Positions 8,564 through 17,432 of a stretch of DNA of 64,000 nt are shown here, one piece after another. Numbering within the stretch: the stretch's first letter is position 1; every line of letters starts with the position of its first letter. The notes beneath the pieces were generated by a model, which saw only the letters and a list, made by a program, of their open reading frames with translations, did not search any database and was not told the DNA's origin. Where the stretch lies: assembly GCF_013343115.1 (NCBI RefSeq), contig NZ_CP054570.1, positions 2,292,501 through 2,356,500 on the forward strand, given 5' to 3'. The DNA comes from Streptococcus sanguinis (GTDB taxonomy: Bacteria > Bacillota > Bacilli > Lactobacillales > Streptococcaceae). The position numbers and the translations under genes were made by a program.

Positions 8564-9622
8564 ATGAAAGAAAAAATTGCAATCGTATTTGGAACATTTG
8601 CTCCCTTGCATCAGGGGCATATCGATTTGATACAGAAGGCTAAGCGTTCTTACGACAAGGTGCGCGTGGTGGTTTCAGGTTATGAGGGAGACCGTGGGCA
8701 GGAAGTGGGTCTATCTCTGCAGAAACGATTCCGCTATACGCGGGAGACTTTCGCAGATGATGAATTGACCCAGGTTTACAAACTGGATGAAACTTCTTTT
8801 CCTCGCTATCCTCTGGGTTGGGACAAGTGGCTGCCGGCTTTATTGGAGTTGGTGGGCTATGATTCAGAACGGGAGGAACTGATTTTCTTTGTTGGAGAAG
8901 CTGACTATCAGGAGGAGTTAGAAAAGCGTGACTTCAAAACATCCTTGCAGGAGCGACAGTTTGGGATTTCAGCAACGATGATTCGGGAAAATCCTAGTCG
9001 TTATTGGAAATATATCGCCCAACCTTTCCGCCGTCACTTTACTAAGAAAGTGCTGATTATGGGTAGCGCCAGCAATGGTAAAACGACCTTGGCCAAGGAC
9101 TTAGCTCGCTACTATGATGCTCCAGTCAGCCTGGAATATGCTCGAGAATACCAGATTCAAAATAATGTGAGAGACGATGAGCTGACCCCTAAAGACTACT
9201 ATTATCTGCTCTTGGGACAATATGCTCAGACTTCCCGTTTGATTGACAGCAGCTCCAACCGTGGTCTGGTCGTGGCTGATACAAATTCACTGGTAACCAA
9301 GGCTTACTATGATTACTATCTGAAAGAAAGTCCGGTTCAGGATGAAGAGACAGATACTTTTGACAATCTCTTTGCCAGCATTTTGTCCAAGGAAAAATGG
9401 GATTTGATTCTCTTTGCTGAGCCGGTTGGGGCCTATGTTAACGATGGCTTTCGCGATATGAGCATGGCAGACGAGGCTATCCGCAGTGATTTTTCAAGCC
9501 ATCTAAAAAGACTGAAAGAGCAGTGCTTGGCTCATATTCCGACGGTCTATCTGGCTGGCAGTTATTTGGACAATTATCAGGCGGCCAAAGAAGCGATTGA
9601 CATGATTTATCAAGCGGATTAA
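8564..9622 (+). CDS. nadR: Bifunctional NMN adenylyltransferase / ribosylnicotinamide kinase
   Basis: The enzyme phosphorylates nicotinamide riboside to NMN and adenylates it to NAD. The 352 residues contain the nucleotidyltransferase domain (1-160) with GTFAPLHQGHIDLI, whose HxGH motif binds ATP, and the kinase domain (about 165-350) with P-loop GSASNGKTTLAK. The enteric N-terminal repressor helix-turn-helix is absent, as usual in Firmicutes. AAAAGGA precedes the ATG. The gene heads an operon with the riboside importer pnuC (21-base gap) and a Nudix regulator, which fits salvage of exogenous nicotinamide riboside. Confidence 0.95.
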   Translation: MKEKIAIVFGTFAPLHQGHIDLIQKAKRSYDKVRVVVSGYEGDRGQEVGLSLQKRFRYTRETFADDELTQVYKLDETSFPRYPLGWDKWLPALLELVGYDSEREELIFFVGEADYQEELEKRDFKTSLQERQFGISATMIRENPSRYWKYIAQPFRRHFTKKVLIMGSASNGKTTLAKDLARYYDAPVSLEYAREYQIQNNVRDDELTPKDYYYLLLGQYAQTSRLIDSSSNRGLVVADTNSLVTKAYYDYYLKESPVQDEETDTFDNLFASILSKEKWDLILFAEPVGAYVNDGFRDMSMADEAIRSDFSSHLKRLKEQCLAHIPTVYLAGSYLDNYQAAKEAIDMIYQAD

Positions 9623-9643
9623 AAAAGAAAGTGGTAAAATAGA

Positions 9644-10459
9644 ATGGTAGTAAAAAATCAAAAACTCTCTCCTGCGGCTCTCTACGCAGGACTGAAACAA
9701 AAATCTCAAACTTTTGCTCGGAATTTCCGCAATGTCTGTGCCGCAGCTAAAAAGCAGGGTATTAAGGGGATTGCAAAATTGCTCTGGCAGGATTTATGTA
9801 GCGGACGCAGCTTGGCTCAATGGCTCTACTTGATTACACTTTCCAGTTTGCCTTTCATTCTGGAGTTCACCAGTGGCCAGAAGCAACATGATTGGCTGGG
9901 ACTCTTTGCTTCTTGGACAGGCATCGTTTGCGTTATTCTAGTGGCCGAGGGGCGGGCCAGCAATTACCTCTTTGGAGCGGTTAATTCGGCAATTTATCTC
10001 CTATTGTCCTTTCAGGCTAGCTTCTATGGAGAAGTGCTGACTACGGTCTACTTCTTTATTATGCAGCCAATCGGCCTTTATACTTGGCTGTCCAACCGGG
10101 TTAATGAACAAGATAAGGAAGAGCCATCTCATTTTGAAGCTAAGAAGTTAGACTGGCGTGGCTGGCTTAAATATTTGGCCTTGACGGCCTTGATTTGGAT
10201 TGGCATGGGCTTTGCTTATAAGAGCATTCACAGTCACCGGCCTTTCCGTGATAGCGTGACAGATGCGACCAATGGTATCGGTCAGCTTCTCATGACTGGT
10301 CTCTACCGCGAACAGTGGATCTTCTGGATTGCGACCAATCTCTTCAGTATTTATCTCTGGTGGGGTAGCAACCTTCATATCCAGGCCATGTACTGGGTCT
10401 ATACCCTCAATAGTATCGTTGGATGGTATCAGTGGACCAAGGCGGTGAAGAAAGCTTAG
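9644..10459 (+). CDS. pnuC: Nicotinamide riboside transporter PnuC
   Basis: This 271-residue membrane protein has seven predicted spans after a basic cytoplasmic leader of about 60 residues. It carries PnuC signatures: WLGLFASWTGIVCVILVAEGRASNYLFG, TVYFFIMQPIGLYTW and a C-terminal WIFWIATNLFSIYLWW...YWVYTLNSIVGWYQW. PnuC moves nicotinamide riboside by facilitated diffusion; uptake is driven by phosphorylation by the NadR kinase encoded just upstream. The ribosome site (GAAAGTGG) is weak, so translation may rely on coupling to nadR. Confidence 0.94.
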   Translation: MVVKNQKLSPAALYAGLKQKSQTFARNFRNVCAAAKKQGIKGIAKLLWQDLCSGRSLAQWLYLITLSSLPFILEFTSGQKQHDWLGLFASWTGIVCVILVAEGRASNYLFGAVNSAIYLLLSFQASFYGEVLTTVYFFIMQPIGLYTWLSNRVNEQDKEEPSHFEAKKLDWRGWLKYLALTALIWIGMGFAYKSIHSHRPFRDSVTDATNGIGQLLMTGLYREQWIFWIATNLFSIYLWWGSNLHIQAMYWVYTLNSIVGWYQWTKAVKKA

Positions 10460-10513
10460 ACTAAGATTTGAGATTTTTTGATAGAAAAAATAGCTTAGGA
10501 AAGGAAGAAACTC

Positions 10514-11302
10514 ATGACCAAACAGGATATCCCAGCGGGAATGTCGGAAAAAGAGTACTACGAAACCATGGCGGATGAGTCCGCCTTTTTGGCATGGTAC
10601 AAGACACAGGATTTACCCAAGTACGAGACGCCCAGCGTAACAGCAGATATGGTGGCCTACTGCTTCGTAGAAGGTCAGATAAAACTCTTGGTCATCAAGC
10701 GCAAGGCTCACCCTTATCAAAATAAATATGCTTTGGTCGGAGGTTTTGTAGACAAGCATGAGGATGCCTATCAGGCCTGCATTCGGGAAGTCAAGGAAGA
10801 GGTGGGGCTGGAGATACCGCTGGAAAAGGTGGAACAGCTGATGACGGTATCTACTCCAGGGCGTGATCCACGCGGATGGGTCATCACCATTGCCCATCTA
10901 GTCTATCTGCCGGCCATAGCAGTAGATCAAGTACAAGCTGGGGATGATGCCAAGGAAGTCACCTTTCTTGATGTAGACTTTAAGACAAGGAGTTTTAGAG
11001 ACGGTGAGCGGCTCCTGACAGCAGAGGACTTTGCCTTTGACCACTACCAAATCCTGCTGGAATCTATCAAGCGGATTCAGGGGCGACTGGACTGGAATCC
11101 AACTTTTCTCCATTTGCTAGAATCACTGTTTACTGTCTATGAAGGGACTGAGTTGGTCAATCTCATCACGCCTAGACGACCTATTGTCAGCAATAATTTT
11201 CTAGTGAAATTTGGAGAATACCTAGAGGAGGCTGGTGTTAAGCGCGTGCCAAAGAAGAAGCCGAGAAAAGTGTATCGGCTGAAGGCAGAAAAACCAGATT
11301 AA
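10514..11302 (+). CDS. Nudix domain protein with C-terminal winged helix, NrtR-like
   Basis: The 262 residues contain an intact Nudix box (about 77-99, GGFVDKHEDAYQACIREV then KEEVGLEI, fitting GX5EX7REUXEEXGU) and a C-terminal part ending KKKPRKVYRLK that resembles the winged helix of NrtR, the ADP-ribose-sensing repressor of NAD genes. Third in nadR-pnuC, it is probably the operon's own regulator. Because all catalytic Glu residues are present it could also hydrolyse an ADP-ribose-type substrate; the alternative is a housekeeping Nudix hydrolase. AGGAAAGGAAG precedes the ATG. A terminator follows. Confidence 0.82.
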   Translation: MTKQDIPAGMSEKEYYETMADESAFLAWYKTQDLPKYETPSVTADMVAYCFVEGQIKLLVIKRKAHPYQNKYALVGGFVDKHEDAYQACIREVKEEVGLEIPLEKVEQLMTVSTPGRDPRGWVITIAHLVYLPAIAVDQVQAGDDAKEVTFLDVDFKTRSFRDGERLLTAEDFAFDHYQILLESIKRIQGRLDWNPTFLHLLESLFTVYEGTELVNLITPRRPIVSNNFLVKFGEYLEEAGVKRVPKKKPRKVYRLKAEKPD

Positions 11303-11328
11303 AAGAAAGCCGATCATATATTTCTCTG

Positions 11329-11353
11329 CAGGACAAATTTGTCCTGTTTTTTC
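11329..11353 (+). terminator. Terminator of the nadR operon
   Basis: CAGGACAAATTTGTCCTG is a perfect 18-base palindrome followed by six T. Confidence 0.9.
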
Positions 11354-11465
11354 GTTTTTAATTACGAATAGATAAGTAGAAGCAAGTTTCTCATGACAAA
11401 AGAAACAGATTGAGAAACAGAACTTCGCTTGAGTAAAAAATTTTTTAAGAATTTTGCATAAATGA

Positions 11466-11494
11466 TTGACATAGTAAAATTACAGTGTTACAAT
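11466..11494 (+). promoter_or_regulatory. Promoter of the Ser/Gln-rich lipoprotein gene
   Basis: TTGACA (11466-11471) and TACAAT (11489-11494) are separated by 17 bases. The -10 lies in a short direct repeat of GTGTTAC. Confidence 0.75.
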
Positions 11495-11536
11495 TGTGTT
11501 ACAAAAAGATTTCTTAATATTACAAGGAGACAAAAG

Positions 11537-12211
11537 ATGAAAACACGTACTTATACAAAAATGATGGCAGCTGCAGTTCTGGCTTCTAGTTTGCTTTTAG
11601 GGGCATGTGGTAAGAAAGAAGAAAGTGCAACAAGTGCTAGTTCTAGCAAGACTGTTCAAGCTTCTTCTAGCTCAAAAGTTGCGTCATCCAGCAAGGCCAG
11701 CGCTTCTCCTAAGGTTAGCAATAGCGCTTCTTCAGAAGGAGCAGTTAGCCAGCCTGGACAAGCCCAAGCTCCTGCCAGTCAGCAACAGTCTACTGTCGAA
11801 GCTCCTCAAGCCCAACAACCGCAGCCACAGCAAGCCTCAGGTCGACAAAACACTCAGAATCAAGCAGCTCAACCAGCCCAAGCGCCCGAAAGCAATCGCC
11901 AGCTTCAGAATAAACAGGCAGCCAGCAATGCTCGCTATAAAGGTGTCTTGACTATGGTGGATGGGGATTTCTCAGCCGCTGCTGGAACTTGGAAGGATGC
12001 CAATGGAAATACTGTGACTGTATCAGGTAATGGTCAATTCACTGTCCAGTCTGCAGATGGAAAGACAGATAATTATTCCATTGCTTCCTACTCTTATACA
12101 CTGGATGATGGCAAATACAATGCGCAGTTAAGCGGGCAAGGCAATGCCAATCTGCAGATTACAACAGGAGCAGACGGCTCAGTAACAAGCGTTGTAGTGA
12201 CTCAACCCTAA
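11537..12211 (+). CDS. Ser/Gln/Pro-rich lipoprotein
   Basis: The start is ATG 11537, with AAGGAG 8 bases upstream and the promoter at 11466-11494; a longer frame exists but would begin inside the promoter. The 224-residue precursor has a lipoprotein signal ending LLLGAC (Cys about 25), a low-complexity linker (about 30-130) first Ser/Ala/Lys-rich and then Gln/Pro/Ala-rich, and a C-terminal beta-rich domain (about 135-224). The segment GDFSAAAGTWKDANGNTVTV resembles DUF6287-type streptococcal lipoprotein domains (from memory, unverified). It probably spans the wall by its linker. Function is unknown. Confidence 0.88.
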   Translation: MKTRTYTKMMAAAVLASSLLLGACGKKEESATSASSSKTVQASSSSKVASSSKASASPKVSNSASSEGAVSQPGQAQAPASQQQSTVEAPQAQQPQPQQASGRQNTQNQAAQPAQAPESNRQLQNKQAASNARYKGVLTMVDGDFSAAAGTWKDANGNTVTVSGNGQFTVQSADGKTDNYSIASYSYTLDDGKYNAQLSGQGNANLQITTGADGSVTSVVVTQP

Positions 12212-12218
12212 ACAGAAC

Positions 12219-12251
12219 AAAAAAGGAAGTCCAATTGGCTTCCTTTTGTTT
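12219..12251. terminator. Bidirectional terminator between the lipoprotein and dus genes
   Basis: AAAAGGAAG pairs with CTTCCTTTT around CCAATTGG. Poly-A and poly-T flanks serve both convergent genes. Confidence 0.85.
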
Positions 12252-13229
12252 TTATTTTTGAATTTGTAAGAGTTCTTCAATTTCAGCCAGACTTTCAGCT
12301 TGTGAAATAGCACCGCGGAGCTTGGCTGCTCCGGCAGTACCGCGCAGATAGTGCGGAGCTAGGCCCCGGAATTCGCGGATAGCTACATATTCTCCTTTGA
12401 GATTTACCAAGCGGGAGAGGTGGTCATGGGCGACTTTCATCTTATCTTCAAAGCTGAGGTCTGGAAGGATTTCGCCAGTTTCAAAGTAGTGGTTGATTTG
12501 ATTAAAGAGGTAGGGATTTCCCATAGCAGCTCGGCCCACCATAACGGCATCGGCACCGACTTCCTCGATACGCTGTTTAGCATCATGCACACTGCGGATA
12601 TCACCGTTAGCGATGAAAGGAATCTTGGTCAGAGCATGGGCTACGTCGTGCAAGGTCTCAAGGTCAGCATGACCAGTATACATTTGCTCACGGGTGCGGC
12701 CGTGCATAGCTAAGGCTGAGACTCCAGCGGCTTCGGCTGCTAGAGCATTTTCTACAGCTAGTGAGCTGTCAGACCAACCCGTCCGCATCTTGACTGTCAG
12801 AGGAATATCCAGAACGGACTGGACCTTGTTGATGATTTTATAGATTTTCTCAGGATCCTTGAGCCATTTAGCCCCAGCTTCGTTTTTGACAATTTTATTG
12901 ACCGGGCAGCCCATATTGATATCGACGATATCCGTCTTGGTGTTTTCTTGGATAAATTCCGCTGCGCGCGCCAAACTGTCCTCGTCGCTACCGAAAAGCT
13001 GGATAGAAACGGGATTTTCTCCCTCATCAATATGGAGCATATGGAGGGTTTTCTCGTTGTTATACTGGATGCCCTTGTCAGAGACCATTTCCATCACGAC
13101 CAGGCCTGCTCCCAGCTCTTTGGCAATGGTTCGGAAAGCAGAGTTGGTTACGCCGGCCATAGGCGCCAGAACTGTGCGGTTGGGAATTTCAACATTCCCA
13201 ATCATAAAAGGGGTATTAAGATTTGTCAC
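12252..13229 (-). CDS. dus: tRNA-dihydrouridine synthase (DusB type)
   Basis: This FMN enzyme reduces uridine in the tRNA D-loop. The 325-residue TIM-barrel starts at ATG 13229 ([26 protein letters not shown]) and has the catalytic cysteine in NMGCPVNK (about 105), the substrate motif KMRTGW and the FMN phosphate site ANGDIRS. It overlaps the end of hslO by 14 bases, the usual streptococcal order hslO-dus, so the two are co-translated. It ends at a bidirectional terminator. Confidence 0.95.
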   Translation of the reverse strand: MTNLNTPFMIGNVEIPNRTVLAPMAGVTNSAFRTIAKELGAGLVVMEMVSDKGIQYNNEKTLHMLHIDEGENPVSIQLFGSDEDSLARAAEFIQENTKTDIVDINMGCPVNKIVKNEAGAKWLKDPEKIYKIINKVQSVLDIPLTVKMRTGWSDSSLAVENALAAEAAGVSALAMHGRTREQMYTGHADLETLHDVAHALTKIPFIANGDIRSVHDAKQRIEEVGADAVMVGRAAMGNPYLFNQINHYFETGEILPDLSFEDKMKVAHDHLSRLVNLKGEYVAIREFRGLAPHYLRGTAGAAKLRGAISQAESLAEIEELLQIQK

Positions 13230-14088
13230 GAATCAGTTCCTCCAGGTCATTTTGGTCAAAGTGATAGGCAGTTTGGCAGAATTGGCAGACGATTTCAGCT
13301 CCTTGGTCTTGGTCACGCATCTCTTCTAAGTCAGCCTTTGGCAGGGTAGCCAAGGCATTCATGAAGCGCTCTTTGTTACAGTCGCACTGGAAGCGGATTT
13401 CCTCTTCAGACAGGCGTTTGTATGGCTCATTACCATAGATGGCAGCCAGCAGAGCTTCGATATGGTCATCAGATTCCAGCAGTCTTGAGATAGCAGGCAT
13501 TTCTTGGATTCGCTTCTCAAAGCGGGCAATTTCAGCTTCTTTGGCACCAGGCAGAACTTGTACTAAGAAACCGCCAGCGACCTTGACTTTATCATTCTCA
13601 TCCAAGAGGACATTGAGGCCAACTGCGGAAGGTGTTTGCTGGCTTTCGGTTAGGTAGAAAGCTAGGTCTTCGCCGATTTCTCCAGAGATGAGAGGAGTCA
13701 TGGAGTTGTAAGGATTGCCAGTACCGTAGTCCGTGATGACGAGGAATTCTCCTTGGCCTACAAAAGGACCAACCAGAACTTCGCCGGTGGCAGTCTTTTT
13801 GATATCTACACCGGGATTCTGTACATAACCTTTGACATTGCCCTCGGTATCTGCTACTGTGATAATCGCGCCTAATGAGCTGGTTCCGAGGACCTTGACG
13901 GTAATCTTGGTCTGGCCTTTTTCATTTGCAGCCAAGATCTGGCTGGCAATCAGTGTGCGGCCAAGTGCAACAGTAGAACTTGCTTGAGTTTGATGTTTTT
14001 CTTGAGCGGTCCGAACCGTCTCTGTGCTATCCAGCACATAAGCGCGGAATGAACCATTTTCTGAGATAGTTTTGATAATTTTGTCCAT
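13216..14088 (-). CDS. hslO: 33-kDa redox-regulated chaperone Hsp33
   Basis: Hsp33 is a holdase activated by oxidative unfolding. The start is ATG 14088 ([20 protein letters not shown]), preceded by AAAGG; the open frame upstream crosses a hairpin and is ignored. The 290 residues include the zinc-binding redox switch near the C-terminus: CDC (about 234-236) and CQFC (about 266-269). In the reduced state these four Cys bind zinc; peroxide oxidises them to disulfides. Hsp33 is the first gene of the hslO-dus pair. Confidence 0.95.
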   Translation of the reverse strand: MDKIIKTISENGSFRAYVLDSTETVRTAQEKHQTQASSTVALGRTLIASQILAANEKGQTKITVKVLGTSSLGAIITVADTEGNVKGYVQNPGVDIKKTATGEVLVGPFVGQGEFLVITDYGTGNPYNSMTPLISGEIGEDLAFYLTESQQTPSAVGLNVLLDENDKVKVAGGFLVQVLPGAKEAEIARFEKRIQEMPAISRLLESDDHIEALLAAIYGNEPYKRLSEEEIRFQCDCNKERFMNALATLPKADLEEMRDQDQGAEIVCQFCQTAYHFDQNDLEELIRDKS

Positions 14089-14112
14089 ACCTTTTATTTT
14101 AACATAAAATAG

Positions 14113-14142
14113 AAAAACAAGCGCGAGGCTGCGCTTGTTTTT
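14113..14142. terminator. Symmetric hairpin in the divergent hslO / ADP-ribosylglycohydrolase gap
   Basis: AAAAACAAGCGC pairs with GCGCTTGTTTTT, so both strands show a stem plus T run. It looks like a bidirectional terminator, yet lies between two divergent genes and 25 bases from the hslO start. It may be an attenuator of hslO or the leftover of a lost convergent gene. Confidence 0.6.
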
Positions 14143-14206
14143 TGGGGTTAGGAAGCATTTTAAGAGCAAAAATAGTATAATAAAATAAAAAGCAGAGGAG
14201 GCTAGT

Positions 14207-15025
14207 ATGAACCAATCTTTGAAAGCGGCAGTCTATGGTCTGGCAGTAGCTGATGCATTAGGAGTTCCGTATGAATTTTTAACCCGAGGCAGTTTTAAAG
14301 CGATTGAGATGGTGGGCTATGGCAGCCATCAGCAACCTGCTGGCACTTGGTCAGATGATACCAGCCTTGTTTTGGCGACCTGTGATTCTATCAGGGAAAA
14401 AGGTAAGATTGATCCTGTTGATATGCAGCAGCGGTTTAAAAATTGGCTCTTCAAGAGAGCCTACACGCCAGATGGTTTGACCTTCGATGTAGGAAATGCG
14501 ACTCGCGAAGCCTTGACAAGTGGACACGGTCTGTCTGATGAATATTCCAACGGGAATGGTTCTTTGATGCGGATTCTGCCCCTAGCCTTTACGGCAGCTG
14601 GTCCGTCTGATATTGAGGCTGTTTCCAGTATTACACATGCCCATGCGACTTCCGTGGAGGCCTGCCTGCTTTATGTGGCTATTGCTCGTAGGCTCTTAAA
14701 AGGCCAGCAACTACCGGAAATACTATTAGGCTTAGAGACTAGTACGACCTACGCTCGTTTGTAAACTTTAGCAGATCTGACCGAAGATGACATTCGCTCT
14801 ACTGGCTATGTGGTGGATACCTTGGAAGCAGCACTGTGGTGTCTGCTGACTAGCACTTCTTATCCGGAAACTGTCCTGAAAGCTGTTAATTTGGGCGATG
14901 ACACTGATACAGTAGCAGCAGTTGCTGGCGGCTTGGCTGGTATCATCTATGGTTTGGAAGGAATTCCTGACAACTGGCTAGCCCAGCTGCGTAATAAAGA
15001 ACTGTTGGAAAGCTGCTTGTTTTAA
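14207..15025 (+). pseudogene. ADP-ribosylglycohydrolase family gene with an in-frame stop
   Basis: GAGGAGG precedes ATG 14207 and TATAAT lies at 14176-14181. Residues 1-185 begin [24 protein letters not shown] and contain GTWSDDTSLVLATCDSI, the first metal-binding motif of DraG-type hydrolases. A TAA at 14762-14764 interrupts the frame, which then continues in the same register (TLADLTEDDIRSTGYVVDTLEAALW) through LGDDTDTVAAVAGGLAGIIYG, the second metal motif, to the stop at 15023. Without the TAA the protein would have 272 residues and be complete. The cause is a single base change (for example CAA or GAA to TAA). The enzyme would remove ADP-ribose from proteins or small molecules. An internal ATG at 14810 could only make an inactive fragment. 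Confidence 0.88.
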
Positions 15026-15076
15026 AGGGATAATCGGAAGACAGGACTGTATTGATCATTTAAAAAGTAAAACATT

Positions 15077-15099
15077 AAAAGAGCCATCTAGGCTCTTTT
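15077..15099. terminator. Bidirectional terminator
   Basis: AAAAGAGCC pairs with GGCTCTTTT. It separates the convergent ADP-ribosylglycohydrolase and telA genes. Confidence 0.85.
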
Positions 15100-15101
15100 G
15101 C

Positions 15102-16358
15102 TTATTCTGTAGTTAATTCTTTCTGGGCTTCCTTGCCTTGGTCCAACAGGGCTTGGATAATCTTTTGATCACGCAGTTTGACAGAGTTGTTGATGGTCTC
15201 TGCAGATTGGATAACAGTGGCTTCTAGCAGAGCGCGTTTTTCTCGTCCTTTATCAATGGCTTCGATAATGCCTTGATTTTGTGCGACGAGGCTTTCTGCC
15301 AGCTTAGTGACAGACTCAACAGCGATAGTAGGGCTTTGGGAAATCCGTTCCAGCTGAGGAATGACTTCCTTGCTCGTTTCGGCGAGCATTTGCAGGGCAG
15401 CGTTATTCGCATTAGAGATAGCGTCAGCTACCTGACCAGACTTCATCGATTGCTGGAGAATACCTAACTGGGCGATAGACAGTTTCATAGTTGGAATGGT
15501 ATTGCGACGGAGCATTCCAAGTTTTTGGCGCATATCAGAGGAAACCTTGACCAGATTACGCATTTGAGGAGTCGTCGCCCAAGCTACATAGAGACGGCTG
15601 ACATATTCAGTGTGTTGCTGCTCTAAGGTATTGACCACCTCTGTCATTCGGGCTAATTCTTGCGATTTGACTTGATAGTCAACAGTTGTCATATCTAGCT
15701 GAGCGACTTCAGCCTGCAGTTTGAGCGCTCGATTGCCAGATTCTTGCTGAGCAGCTTCGATAAAGGAAATAACTCCAACTAGATTTTCAATCGATTTGGT
15801 ATTGTCCTCAATCAGCATTTCAGCAGAAACAATATTGCGAGCCAGAACGTCTTCTTGCTTGACGACGGTTGCAGCCATGCCGTCCATTTTCTGCTCAATA
15901 TTTTGTGAGTCAAAATAGAATTCTTGAAGAGTGTTTTTGCTCTGTTTGAAGAGTTTTTCCAGAAAATTAGGCTTTTTGTCCAGTTCCGCTACTTGAGCAT
16001 CCTTGTATTTTGCGACAAAGCCATTGAGTTCTTTGTTGGTGTTTTTTAAGAGCTCATCTACCTGGGGAATTTGTAATTTTTTCTGCTCGGCTAAGATACG
16101 ATTGACAGTACCGTTGACCTCTTCTACAGCAGATTGGCCAAAGTCCAGCAAGGCATTTTGGTCCGATACGAAATTATCCACCAGCTGTGGAGCTTTAGCC
16201 GTAATCGCACTCTGTTGCTCAGGAGTCAGTTTTTCCAGAAAAGTTAGCTGGCCATTTCCTTGAGTCGTAGTGGCTTCGATGATTTCCGTTGTTTTGTCAC
16301 TTTTACTGATAGCATTGTTGGCGATTTTATCAATGTCAAAATTAAATTCTTGGCTCAT
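15102..16358 (-). CDS. telA: TelA-like toxic anion resistance protein
   Basis: This 418-residue, almost wholly helical cytosolic protein belongs to the TelA/KlaA family, named for tellurite resistance but widespread in Firmicutes with a probable envelope-stress role. Typical segments are GQSAVEEVNGTVNRIL, WATTPQMRNLVKVSSDMRQK and LAESLVAQNQGIIEAIDKGREKR. Heptad-rich stretches suggest coiled coils. TTTGGTTTATC lies before the start, with GGAG at about 16371. It lies 24 bases downstream of the xpaC-like gene and forms a two-gene operon with it, the standard pairing. Confidence 0.93.
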   Translation of the reverse strand: MSQEFNFDIDKIANNAISKSDKTTEIIEATTTQGNGQLTFLEKLTPEQQSAITAKAPQLVDNFVSDQNALLDFGQSAVEEVNGTVNRILAEQKKLQIPQVDELLKNTNKELNGFVAKYKDAQVAELDKKPNFLEKLFKQSKNTLQEFYFDSQNIEQKMDGMAATVVKQEDVLARNIVSAEMLIEDNTKSIENLVGVISFIEAAQQESGNRALKLQAEVAQLDMTTVDYQVKSQELARMTEVVNTLEQQHTEYVSRLYVAWATTPQMRNLVKVSSDMRQKLGMLRRNTIPTMKLSIAQLGILQQSMKSGQVADAISNANNAALQMLAETSKEVIPQLERISQSPTIAVESVTKLAESLVAQNQGIIEAIDKGREKRALLEATVIQSAETINNSVKLRDQKIIQALLDQGKEAQKELTTE

Positions 16359-16382
16359 AGTTTCTCCTTTGGTTTATCTAGT

Positions 16383-17228
16383 TTAAAAGCCAGTGTCTGT
16401 TTGCTTTTCTTTGTCTAAGATACGCAGGCTAATGTCAAAGTCCCTCAAATCAGCTTCATTTAGCTGGCGTAAGGCTTCGTCTAGGTCCAAGTCAAACTGC
16501 TCGATAGCTGCTTTGGCCTTGGCTAGCCGCTCCTCTGCATTGTAAAAATCTTTGGGAGAAGCTTTGATTTTGAGGTAGCCTTCTAAAATATCTTCGTAGT
16601 GCTCCATCTGGGACTGATGAATGGCAGTCAGCTCTTCCTTATTGTTGCTTTCGGATTGAGAGATTTTTTGAAGAATGGCCTCATGGTCAATCTGAATATT
16701 GCGAACCGTAGCGACCAATTCTGGGGCTAGCTCTTCTAGACTAGTTTTCTTAGGCTGCGCTTCTTTTCGTTTTTTCTCTCGTTCAATCTTTTTCAGTTGT
16801 TCATCGATTTCATCGGTGACAGTACGAATTTTGGTCTGGATTCGCTGGTAGACAGAAGTAGGAATTTCTCCTCGTAGGTCGTTAGCAGCATTTTTGATAT
16901 AGGTTAGCTGGGGAAGAATTTCTAGAGCTAAATTCTGATAGCTTTCTTGGTCCCCATCTTCTTGGTAGCCTTCCAATTCTTTAATGCGGCGGTCAGCATG
17001 ACCAATCTCTGATTTCAAATCTTCAATACGGCCAATGCTGGCTTGCTTTGCTTCAATCCGAACTTTTTTCTGGCTTTGGTGGCGATAGATTCCGTAACCA
17101 ATAGCCCCCAGAATAGCTATGGGAATTAGATAGCTGGCTACAGCTCCAGAACCAAATACAAATACCAGTATCCAAATCCAGCTAAACCATTCTGGTTGCT
17201 GGTTGGAATCATCATTTCTCCTCGACAT
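16383..17228 (-). CDS. XpaC-like membrane protein
   Basis: The family is annotated as 5-bromo-4-chloroindolyl phosphate hydrolysis protein (XpaC), although enzymatic activity is not established. The 281 residues have one or two N-terminal membrane segments (about 17-45, WFSWIWILVFVFGSGAVASYLIPIAIL), then a long charged helical region (50-281) rich in Glu, Lys and Gln with coiled-coil character. It faces the cytoplasm and is the first gene of the pair with telA, so the two products probably interact at the membrane. Confidence 0.88.
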   Translation of the reverse strand: MSRRNDDSNQQPEWFSWIWILVFVFGSGAVASYLIPIAILGAIGYGIYRHQSQKKVRIEAKQASIGRIEDLKSEIGHADRRIKELEGYQEDGDQESYQNLALEILPQLTYIKNAANDLRGEIPTSVYQRIQTKIRTVTDEIDEQLKKIEREKKRKEAQPKKTSLEELAPELVATVRNIQIDHEAILQKISQSESNNKEELTAIHQSQMEHYEDILEGYLKIKASPKDFYNAEERLAKAKAAIEQFDLDLDEALRQLNEADLRDFDISLRILDKEKQTDTGF

Positions 17229-17396
17229 GGACGTTTCTCTTTCTTATCAATGTGATATCTCTATTTTAACATAAAAGCTGGTTTTTGAAGGATAAAGATT
17301 GAAAAGTTTCTATGATAAGCTTGGTTTTTCTGGTGCGATTTTATTTTATCGTGAAAGTAAGCTCGGCTTAAAGATTAGGAATCCTAACCTGCAAAC

Positions 17397-17426
17397 AAAA
17401 ATCGCAGGGAATGCCCTGCGATTCTT
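17397..17426 (-). terminator. Terminator of gshF
   Basis: On the minus strand ATCGCAGGG pairs with CCCTGCGAT and is followed by TTTTTG, 10 bases after the gshF stop. Confidence 0.85.
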
Positions 17427-17432
17427 ATGTTA

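Noticed and set aside
14095..14107. Extended -10 TGTTAAAAT as hslO promoter
   Set aside because: It would start transcription at the ATG itself, leaving no room for the AAAGG site, and has no -35.
17281..17396. Small coding frame between xpaC and gshF
   Set aside because: It begins with TTG without a ribosome site and runs through the gshF terminator.
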